DNA from: Paracyclopina nana
Lineage: Eukaryota > Arthropoda > Copepoda > Cyclopoida > Cyclopettidae
Assembly (NCBI GenBank): GCA_019096065.1
Contig: JAGUCH010000007.1
Coordinates: 1,014,501 to 1,078,500, forward strand
Length of the DNA: 64,000 nucleotides
Direction: 5' to 3'
Position numbers and translations under genes: made by a program. Below are positions 53,223-61,641 of this stretch, piece after piece. The stretch's first letter is position 1; the number at the start of each line of letters is the position of its first letter. The notes under the pieces were generated by a model. That model was not told the DNA's origin, ran no database searches, and was given only the letters and a program-made list of their open reading frames with translations.

Positions 53223-53289
53223 TTTTCTTCTGCTGCTGCTGACAATATTCCGGTTTGTCTTATCAGACCAATTTTATCTTTTCAGAACT

Positions 53290-53712
53290 ATGGAGCCAGT
53301 GCGTGCTGCAGGGTTTATCATTTACCGCAAATTCCCTCAAATCGAGTATTTGCTCATGAGAGCCTCGTATGGATCGCACCATTGGACTCCTCCCAAAGGG
53401 CATGTGGATCCTGGCGAGTCAGACTATGAAACTGCTCTCAGAGAAACTCAAGAGGAGGCAGGCTTCAAGCCTGAGGTTCTCAAAGTGGTGCCAGACTTTA
53501 AAGTAGTTCTCCACTACAATGTGAAAGACAAGCCCAAAATAGTCACTTATTGGTTGGCAGAACTATTGAATCCGAGCGTTAACAACGTTCAGCTGTCAAG
53601 AGAGCATGAAGACTACAAGTGGCTGCCATTGGAAGAGACAATGACTCTCAGTGGTTTCAAAGACATGAATGAGGAGCTGAAGAGGTGCCATGCGAAAATT
53701 CAAAGCCTCTAA
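53290..53712 (+). CDS. NUDT2: Bis(5'-nucleosyl)-tetraphosphatase, Nudix type
   Basis: Cleaves Ap4A into AMP and ATP in the cytosol. The 140-aa product matches the NUDT2 length. The Nudix box is intact (GHVDPGESDYETALRETQEE then AGF), with the conserved TPPKGH before it and the family tail EHEDYKWLPLEE. ATG 53290 is preceded at once by TTTTATCTTTTCAG and AACT, an acceptor-like sequence. It is divergent from PEX7 across 67 bp, and convergent with ASCC2 (24 bp between stops). Confidence 0.95.
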   Translation: MEPVRAAGFIIYRKFPQIEYLLMRASYGSHHWTPPKGHVDPGESDYETALRETQEEAGFKPEVLKVVPDFKVVLHYNVKDKPKIVTYWLAELLNPSVNNVQLSREHEDYKWLPLEETMTLSGFKDMNEELKRCHAKIQSL

Positions 53713-53736
53713 ATATGCATCTATTAAAATAGCATT

Positions 53737-55860
53737 TCAAAACATTCCCTTTGCTTGCTTCCTGTCAGCCATGGAGCGATGGTGTTTCCCTTTGTTTGTG
53801 TTCTTCCTAGCTCGGTTGATGAGAGTCTGCTTGTCTTGGCCCTGTCCCTTGGGATTCCCCACTACATCACGGTTATGGTGTACCACAGGACGTTGGCCAC
53901 CCCTGTTCCCCATTTTGGCCTGTCTTTTCCGCTCGGCTTCTTGCCTGATTTCCTCGGGATTTCTGGCGAAATCCAGGCTCCGCTTGCTTACTCCCTCGTC
54001 ATCGTCATTGTCCTCTTCATCCTCATCACGATTGTAGTTTTTGCTCGTGGACACGTGACCCCCGCCAAGAGCTCTGGGTAGCACGAATTCCCTCTCATTC
54101 TCTAGGGCATCAGGTTCAATTTCCCCTCTGGCATTTTCATCGTAAGTGTCATCATATTCGTCATCGTACTCGACATCATCAGGGCCCAGGTAAACTTCGT
54201 CCTTGACAATGCCAAGCACTGCAAATCTGTCCCTCATCGACTCGAGGTCCTTTTTATCGTCCAGCAGAGCATTGGCATTCTTGGCCAACCTCTTCTTTCC
54301 CCTGTGAAGCCTGGACACATCGAAACCTTCAAGGGCCTCATCGCATGCAAGGACCTCTTCTGGCATCTTGGGTACCGCTTCAACGACTGCAGGAACTCGT
54401 TTGGTCATAGTTCTATCCAAGTCAGCCAAATGCGGGGGCAGGTTATCCTCCAGTAAGGCATTGATCACTTTTTCGGGGTCGTTGTCAAAGTAGGGTAGGC
54501 ACTCGGTTAGAAACCCTTCCCCAAGGGTCGGAAAAAGGTCTCTCACTTGTGAAACCAAAGAAGCCAGTTCAATGGAATCTGATATCACTGCAGCCGTTGC
54601 TCCAACAGGTTCATCACATTCTCTGTAGGCAGGTACTCTTTCTTCAGCTTTGAGAGCCTGATGATCCGGATGGAATATTCCACCTTTCAGGTACTCTACC
54701 CTCATGGGGTCAACTTGGAGGCCTCTCATCTTGAAAATGTCCAAATCATCATCCAGAGGATAGGAGCTGATGTAGTCGCAGAAAAACGAGGATTCCGATA
54801 GGTATCCACAATAGAGGTGTAGCAGCTCTTCTAGCTCATTGTCACCTGAAGTGCGCTCCTCCACGACAGGCACAATGACACAATTCATCACAATAGCGCG
54901 TACCAACTTGAGCAAATTGAGCTTGGCAAGGAGAACGCGCGAGAGCAAAAAGTTGGCGGTCTCCTGGCCGATATTCTCCTCAGCCCAGTCCTGGACAATC
55001 TTGGCATGAGCACCGTTCAAGCAGCTGTGGTAAAAGTTGGCCATTTTGACTGTGAATTCGGAATTGGCAGCATGGAAAGCTTCGGAGGCTTGAGCGCAAG
55101 CTTCAAACAACGATGACACTGAACAAGCCAGGTCCGCAGCGCACAAAACAAGGTCTTCAAAGGCCTGAGAGTCCAGGGCCGCTCTGGTCTGGAAATGCCT
55201 CTCAAATTTCTCGGCTATGGCTTCAGAGGCTTCTATGGTTGTAGCTGCACTGCTTCTCAAGTCATCCAGGTACTTTGGCTGGTGTGTCACAAGGTTCATC
55301 ACCATCCTGGTGACAAGCTGACGATTGCCTGCCAAGAACAACGAGCAAATGTCCAAGATTTTGGGCACATCAAACAGAAAGTCGTTATAGATGATCTTGC
55401 CGAAAAAGGTGGGAGTCATGAAATCTCCAGGGGACTCTTTGCACGTGGACATTCTCAAGAAGACGTAGAAGGAATGCGTCATCACGGAGGACACGCACGC
55501 TTGAATGTCTTGATCTGGATGCTTGGCAAACTTGTCATGTGAATGAGGCAGACGTTTCAAGAGCCGGCCAAGGAATTTGTGGACGTCCTTGTCAAAGCAA
55601 ACCTGGGACCAGAACACGTGGTAAGGCGACTTGATGAGTGATTTCAAGTCATGCAATACGAGGCCAGCTCGTTGAAGCCACGTGTCCTTGGCTCCCTGGA
55701 CAGTGGCCACATCTTCTGGAGATGGCGGAGGAGCATAAGAGACCCATTCTCTGGGGAGAATCCATTCGGCATGAAGAGCTGGAATGAACCTCCCGATGCC
55801 ATTCACGTTGATTCTCACTTGCCTCGACTCCAACGGCTGCTCTCGGTGATCTTGGTTCAT
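53737..55860 (-). CDS. ASCC2: ASCC2, CUE-domain subunit of the ASC-1 complex
   Basis: Binds K63-linked ubiquitin and works with the ASCC3 helicase in alkylation repair and in splitting collided ribosomes. The single-exon frame gives 707 aa (human 757). The N-terminal half is conserved (IPALHAEWILPREWVSYAPP, FWSQVCFDKDVHKFLGRLLK). A CUE domain lies near 440-485 (LASLVSQVRDLFPTLGEGFL, YFDNDPEKVINALLEDNLPP). The C-terminus is acidic, then basic (NRDEDEEDNDDDEGVSKRS). The start 55860 is chosen because the family begins there; the frame stays open upstream to 56013. It lies 174 bp downstream of NFU1 on the same strand. Confidence 0.92.
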   Translation of the reverse strand: MNQDHREQPLESRQVRINVNGIGRFIPALHAEWILPREWVSYAPPPSPEDVATVQGAKDTWLQRAGLVLHDLKSLIKSPYHVFWSQVCFDKDVHKFLGRLLKRLPHSHDKFAKHPDQDIQACVSSVMTHSFYVFLRMSTCKESPGDFMTPTFFGKIIYNDFLFDVPKILDICSLFLAGNRQLVTRMVMNLVTHQPKYLDDLRSSAATTIEASEAIAEKFERHFQTRAALDSQAFEDLVLCAADLACSVSSLFEACAQASEAFHAANSEFTVKMANFYHSCLNGAHAKIVQDWAEENIGQETANFLLSRVLLAKLNLLKLVRAIVMNCVIVPVVEERTSGDNELEELLHLYCGYLSESSFFCDYISSYPLDDDLDIFKMRGLQVDPMRVEYLKGGIFHPDHQALKAEERVPAYRECDEPVGATAAVISDSIELASLVSQVRDLFPTLGEGFLTECLPYFDNDPEKVINALLEDNLPPHLADLDRTMTKRVPAVVEAVPKMPEEVLACDEALEGFDVSRLHRGKKRLAKNANALLDDKKDLESMRDRFAVLGIVKDEVYLGPDDVEYDDEYDDTYDENARGEIEPDALENEREFVLPRALGGGHVSTSKNYNRDEDEEDNDDDEGVSKRSLDFARNPEEIRQEAERKRQAKMGNRGGQRPVVHHNRDVVGNPKGQGQDKQTLINRARKNTNKGKHHRSMADRKQAKGMF

Positions 55861-56034
55861 ACTTGATAAGTAACACGAACCTTGATGAAAATTGCAGGCA
55901 CGAAATTGCCTTTTTAATATGATGCAACAGTTAACAGTTTTGACCCAGGCCAATTTGACGGAAAAAGTTTGTTGACGAATAATTTTGTTAGAAACAGCTG
56001 ATTTCAAAATCACGAAACCTCGAATAGTACTATA

Positions 56035-56922
56035 TTATTCTTTTTCACTCGACAATTTTTCTTGCAACTTTTTGAATTCTAGCTCGGTGACTTCATCGGA
56101 TTTGTCAAACACTTGTTCGACAGCCACAACCTAAAACAGCCCCATGACAAAAGAGATGCTTCAAATGTTAGTTAATCGATCTTACTTCAGGAACGTAGAA
56201 TTGCAGCATGTTTTGCACGCCATTTTTCAGGGTGACAACGGAGCTTGGGCAACTTGTACAGGATCCCTGCATTTTCAGCTTCACTACGCCATCGTCAAAA
56301 CCCATGTAGATGATGTCTCCACCATCCTCCTGAAATGATGTTCCTCAACAGTCACTTTTGTTTAATGCCATGGTAAAAGTACCTGAACAGTGGGCCTGAT
56401 TCTTGTGTCGAGCAATTCCTTTATCATGGCCACGGTGTCGGAGTCATCATCATGGATCTCAGTGCCTCCCGAAGGAACCGCATCCTCGTTGACAATGGGC
56501 AGACCGCTGTGGAAAAAGTCCATGATGGTTGCAAATATTTCGGGCTTGAGTGTTTTCCATTCCACGCTGTCATCATCCACCTTTGTCACTGTGATGAAAT
56601 CAGAGCCGAAAAACACAGAATTGACACCTTCAATGCGAAACAGGAGTTTTGCCAAAGGGCTGCAATAAGCTGATGACAATGTTGGAAAGTCCAACGTTCC
56701 TTGCTCCAAAACCTTGATAAATGTCATTTTACCTCAAATGATTGGAATGTTATGTAACAATTTCCTTACTTTTCTTCCGGGCAAGAATTTCAAGCTTTGC
56801 GGGTTGGGAGTGTCTTGTGTCTGGATGAACATGGATCTTGTTGTCAACAAAGGAAACGAGGCTTTAGTGCTCAAGAAAGGCTTCACACCGCCCATTTTCT
56901 TCATTGGACAAGAAGAGCTCAT
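56035..56922 (-). CDS. NFU1: NFU1, mitochondrial iron-sulfur scaffold
   Basis: Delivers 4Fe-4S clusters to lipoate synthase and complex II, among others. Exons 56922-56770, 56712-56383, 56329-56186 and 56130-56035 give 240 aa. The N-terminus is a mitochondrial presequence rich in Ser, Lys and Arg. [19 protein letters not shown] and [19 protein letters not shown] form the NFU N-domain. [20 protein letters not shown] with [16 protein letters not shown] is the cluster-binding CxxC domain. Exon 2 begins at the acceptor ATCAAG, which keeps the phase; the nearer AG does not. SDHC, a recipient pathway protein, lies next upstream on the same strand. Confidence 0.95.
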
Positions 56923-57238
56923 CCATTTTGACGATTTCACGCAATTACGACTTGCATTGAGCAACAACGGAGACAATAGCCTAAAACTGACGACTGAAGC
57001 CTCAAATGTAATAACTCAATTAGCTGAATCAACGTTACCTCTTTGAAAATGACATTTTGAGAATAAGTATTTAAGTCGCGAATCTTCGATGTTGACTATT
57101 TGTTTTGATTTTGGCCAAGTCAAAATAGAACGCGCGAAAATTCAAAAACCTTGATTTTTCTCGCGAAATGGACTGAAACGTTGAGGCCATTTTCAATTTG
57201 CTTAAACTTTGGTGAATTTATTCCATATCTTTAATGAT

Positions 57239-57963
57239 TTACAGCATGGCTACCAATGCAGCGCTAACTAGAGACAAACCGAGCACGGCGTAACCAGTTT
57301 TGTAGAGGTCGGGCAATTTAAATCCGTATCCAAGATCCCAAGTCTGCAAGGTAGAAATGAGTCAAAAATGACACCATGCGATTTGACGAACAATTTGCAA
57401 GTGTCAACAAATAGTTACCAAATGTCTGATTCCGTTCAGCAGATGAAAGGTGACTGGCCAAGCGACGATAAATTTAGCTCCAAACAACAAAACTCCGCCA
57501 AATTGAGCCTGTTGCAACAGCTCCACAGCATAAGGAAACTGGTGATGCGTGAAAACAGCGGTGAGGCCCACTCCAGACAAGACAGCCGACTGAAAACATC
57601 CAGTGGCACGATGAGTGATGGACATGAGCCAGGTGATTTGAGGGGCGTAAATGGTCAAATGGGGCGAGATTGGCCGGCCCAAACGCTTGTTTTTATCCCA
57701 GAAGGTCTGCTTTTCTTTGGGGCTGACAGTTTGCAAAGCTGTCATCGAAGAAGTGGAATGAATCCTACACGAGACAAAATTTGACGTTCGTGATTACGAT
57801 ATTTTTCCGTTTACGCAGAAATGAGTGATTTACCATTTCTTCCCCAAATTTTGCTGGAGGAGACATCCTCTCATGGCTAATCTGTGAATATAAAACTCGT
57901 CAAAATCCTCTTAATTCGCTTGGAATGAACCATTTTAAGATCTTACCTCGTACTTAACGCCAT
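57239..57963 (-). CDS. SDHC: Succinate dehydrogenase cytochrome b560 subunit
   Basis: Membrane anchor of mitochondrial complex II that binds heme b and ubiquinone. Exons 57963-57947, 57881-57834, 57764-57419 and 57343-57239 give 171 aa (human 169). The first exon codes only about six residues. Family motifs are RPISPHLTIYAPQITWLMSI, with SITHRATG (quinone site) and HLLNGIRHL, which carries the heme ligand. Three membrane spans are visible, the last being YAVLGLSLVSAALVAML. The start is divergent from TMEM223 with about 300 bp between them. Confidence 0.95.
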
Positions 57964-58264
57964 TTTGTCTATTGTTGTTTTCACCTTTACATAAACTTTC
58001 ATTCACTGACTCACAGCGCCACCTATAATGACGGATTTATTCAACTGAACTCAATAACAGATTAAATTCTCTTTTTCAGCCAATAAACAAAACAATATTT
58101 AAAAAATAGCAGTGAAATGCTAGAAATTAAGTAAAAGCTTAAGTTTTATAACTGCTTCTCTAGATTATTTGAAGGTGGCGCTGCGCATGTTTGTTTACAT
58201 TAGAAGCAGAACTGAGCTCTTAGTTTTCGCATAATTTTTGTAAACAAACTAAACTTCAAAGAGA

Positions 58265-58975
58265 ATGCTGTGGAGCGAATTTCAGCACAAATGTCAGTCC
58301 ATTTTGAGGCCTTTGCGCCGATTCTACCACGTGTACAAGCCCAAAGACAAATTTTCGGCCGAGTCGCCATTAAGTGACAGCTTCGCCACAAAGGACATTC
58401 TCCTCTTCAGATATGAGGATCCAAGGAAGATTTTCCGGTGGAACTTGCTGGCTGGCACCATGTTCCCAATGTGGACATATTTGGGCTACACCGCGTGGGG
58501 ACTCAAATCCGCATTCGCCCCTTACAAAGAGAGCCTAGAGCAAACTGACCGCGGCTGGGTGTTCCGAAATGTGGACTATGCCAGCAGAGGCGTCGCAGTG
58601 GGCTTTTTCTCGTTTGGCGTCTGCGTCAGCTTGTATTGGCTGTTACGTAACATGAACACTGTCAGAAGAGCCATTTTGCGCAAGGGCGGCAAACACTTGA
58701 CAATTGTCACCTATGGACTTTTCGGTGTCACCTCTCGAACCTTGACAGTTCCTGTTTCTCACGTAACCTTAATCTTATTACTGCTGAACATTTCCATTTT
58801 AAAAGCATTTTTCAATTTTCAGTGTAGCGGAGTGCGAAAAACTTTCCTCGAAAAGGAGAGGTTTTTCTTGAGGATCAAGGAGCATCCTCTGATGTTCCAA
58901 TTCAATGTTGAGGACGGCATCTTCCATAACAAGCCCTTATTCGACCGGACTGTCGGCCTCAGCAGAAGGCTGTGA
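58265..58975 (+). CDS. TMEM223: TMEM223, mitochondrial inner-membrane protein
   Basis: In vertebrates it is implicated in cytochrome c oxidase (COX1) biogenesis. Exons 58265-58762 and 58823-58975 give 216 aa. Conserved parts are DILLFRYEDPRKIFRWNLLA with GTMFPMWTYLGY, a second span (GVAVGFFSFGVCVSLYWLL), VTYGLFGVTSRTLTVPVSHV and the tail GIFHNKPLFDRTVG. The 60-bp intron is a multiple of three without stops, so its retention would insert 20 residues and not end the frame. The acceptor TTTTCAG and the family alignment support splicing. Confidence 0.88.
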   Translation: MLWSEFQHKCQSILRPLRRFYHVYKPKDKFSAESPLSDSFATKDILLFRYEDPRKIFRWNLLAGTMFPMWTYLGYTAWGLKSAFAPYKESLEQTDRGWVFRNVDYASRGVAVGFFSFGVCVSLYWLLRNMNTVRRAILRKGGKHLTIVTYGLFGVTSRTLTVPVSHVTLILLLLNISILKAFFNFQCSGVRKTFLEKERFFLRIKEHPLMFQFNVEDGIFHNKPLFDRTVGLSRRL

Positions 58976-59079
58976 TTCGTATGAAACGTGTTTTATTCTT
59001 ATTATGTTAATTAAATCAGGTTCTTCGGACAAGTTCGATCACCACGAGTAATTTTCTTGCTGTTCTCCCAACATTGGAC

Positions 59080-60305
59080 TTAGGTGGAGATCAACGAGTA
59101 GATCATTCTGAAACAAATGACAAATAATCGGATTACAACGCTGCCTCCAAATTGGAAAAGATTTTTTGTCCAAAAAGCCATTTGTCAAGCCCGCGCTTCT
59201 TAATTATTTGGCCGAGATACTTAATTTAAGTATAAGACCGGATTTTTAATGTCCCGACAGGCCTAAACCTAAAATGTCCGATACTACCAAATAGCAAATT
59301 ATCAATAGATGTGCAGATACTACTTATACTACAAGTCATGTGTCAGTAACATAAGGCAGCTGTTGCCAACATTTTGTCGGGCAAAATCATTATAGCCCTA
59401 CCAAACCAGAAATTCTGAGCCCTCATACGCCAAAAAAAACCTCAGAAAAACTTCTACGTTTTATCGACATAGAGTTTTAAGTCAAAAGAAACATTGAAAC
59501 TAACTGCCTAGGTAAAATTGAAAACACGAATTTTCAGTGTTAACATAGATTTTTTTTTTTAATTTTTTACATAGGCAGTTAATGCTACATAACGACATAA
59601 ACTCAACCTGGGTAAAACGAAAGTATGCTAACGCATTGCAATAACTTTCAGAAAACTTGGGAAATTTTCTGGTATTTTAAGATGGTATTTACTCTTATTT
59701 TGCACTTCTAAACTAAGACCGTAAGCTACATGTCCTAATTACTTTCTTACTCTTAGTAAAAGTAGAGAGCATGCATAAAACTTTGAGGAGAGAAAAGCCA
59801 TCATGAAAACTGCCCATTTAAAGGAGGAGTACGGCTCTTACCCATAGAGATAGTAGAAGAATGACAGGAGGTAGAATGCCAACTTGATCCAACCTTCTCG
59901 TTGGCATTTGTTCAACGTGTCAGCATTCATGATGCTGGTGGGGTCGTACAATCCAGGTCCGGACATGATAGGCCGGTGCAAGTACCGATGCACATGGTAG
60001 GCGATCAGCGGAACGTTGAGGAACAGCGAGAAGAATTCGCCCGAGATGAGAAAGAGAAAGTTGAAAAACACGTGGAGAATGTACTCGGGCAGGACCAACG
60101 GGTTAAGCGAGTTGCACTGGTCGATAGGGTTCTTGTAGTCGGTTTTAAGCTCGTCGAAAGCGATGATCTGAAAAGCGGGAGATAACTGATAATAAGTCTG
60201 AAGCTGAATAAATAAACAGCTTACGTGAAAGATGGCGAAAAAGATGAGGAAAGCGTCGATGATGAGTGCAACGATGTACGAAAAAGCTGCGAAAGTGAAC
60301 GCCAT
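59080..60305 (-). CDS. CNIH1: Cornichon, cargo receptor for ER export
   Basis: A COPII cargo adaptor, known for export of TGF-alpha-like ligands (Gurken in Drosophila). Exons 60305-60225, 60167-59842 and 59107-59080 give 144 aa, the same as human CNIH1. The sequence [49 protein letters not shown] and [40 protein letters not shown] is highly conserved. Intron 1 (57 bp) is in frame without stops. Intron 2 (734 bp) contains the short inverted-repeat element at 59401-59673. Confidence 0.95.
59401..59673. mobile_element. Short inverted-repeat element, copy 2
   Basis: In cornichon intron 2, in the opposite orientation to the copy at 24174-24455. It shares CCAGAAATTCTGAGCCCTC, ATACGCCAAAAAAA, CATAACGACATAAACTCAAC and AACTTTCAGAAAACTTGGGA (as complements in the other copy). 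Confidence 0.75.
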
Positions 60306-60588
60306 TTTTCGGAGAAAAAAAACGCCGTTGCCTAATATCGATTTTTCTGCACGAAATCAAATCAGCGTCGTCGACTGAAAAAATGTAAACAAAGTTTGAC
60401 GTAAAATAAGCACGCCATGAAAATATTCATCTCGACTAAAACGCATAAACTTACTATTTAACTTAGTGCAAAACCGAGGAAAAGGTTTGCATCAGAATTA
60501 TTCCATTTGGATTATTAAGATGGAATTTATGTTGCTAATGAACAATTCATGGCAAATTCAAGGCCGATTTTGAAAAGTGTTACCAGAG

Positions 60589-61301
60589 TCAGTTTTTTGA
60601 CTTGGCTAGCGCCATGATGTGGAGCAAGTTTTGCGAGTCCTTTTTGGCCTGCATCAGCTTCTTCTGGATCTTCTTTTTGCCCTCCTTCTTCTTCTTGGAC
60701 ATTTGCTTGGCTTGCGAAACTTCCAGGGCTCTCGCATTTCTCATCGCCTTGCGAACAATGCAATAAAACACGAAAACGGCAATTATGCACACGTTGAAGA
60801 AGAGGTTGATCCCAAGGGAAACGAAAGTGACAATCTTGAGGTTCATCAGCGCAGTTTCCAGGAATGCAAATGCCCTGTCCAGATCCAAATCCGTCAGGTA
60901 GAATTCGATGGGCAAGTCCCCAGTGTACATGAACTCCATAATGATCCTGGTGGTATTGAAATTGTCCGAGCCAAAAATGGAGGTTAGCGTTTTGTTGGCA
61001 TTATCCTTGACAGCCGCGCCCGAGGCTGATAAGGCTGCAAAAATGTCCGTTGCCATTGCTGTGGTTGCATTTTTGATGGAATTGGCTATTGCAGAGCTGA
61101 AAGAAAGGGAATACAAATTCGATACACTTAGCCATGAGATGCTTACAAAAGGCTGTAGATTGCATTGCCGATGGCTCTGAAAAGGCCAATAAATGCGCTT
61201 TTGATGCCGTCAATGATTTTCGAGGCCAAAGCCTCTAAAAAGGCCTCGCTCGAGCCGAAATTCACCACCAAAATGAAGAGAACAAGTTTATTGAGCAGCA
61301 T
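60589..61301 (-). CDS. Single-pass membrane protein with Lys-rich tail, unknown
   Basis: Exons 61301-61147 and 61096-60589 join in phase to give 220 aa. A signal peptide (LLNKLVLFILVVNFGSSEA) is followed by a luminal or extracellular region with many Ala, Ser and Asn residues and possible glycosylation sites (NAT, NKT, NTT). One membrane segment lies near 140-165 (VSLGINLFFNVCIIAVFVFY). The cytoplasmic tail is strongly basic (KQMSKKKKEGKKKIQKK). The topology predicts a type I membrane protein. No family was recognised. It is divergent from SLC12A9 (340 bp between the starts). Confidence 0.7.
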
Positions 61302-61641
61302 AATTAACGCTTTGCTATTTGACGGAATATTTTATTTGTGGCGCTTTTAGCCAACGCACTCGGCTTTTTATTTTGCGCGAAATAAGTAAACAACAAACTT
61401 TTGTGCTTCAAGTTCAGTTGTGACATTTCAACGCATTACGATGGCTTAGAACACATTTGACTCATTCAGCAAGATCTGAATCTAGGGATAGAATCCATTT
61501 TTCTCAGAGCGCCATTCGTAAGAGCGTCCTTACCCGTACTTTAATTAAAGTATCCCATTTACTAATATTACGGAGGACTTGACATTTTGGCACTTCGATT
61601 CACTGGGCGTTTCTGCTACAAATCACATTTTTGAGGTCAAG

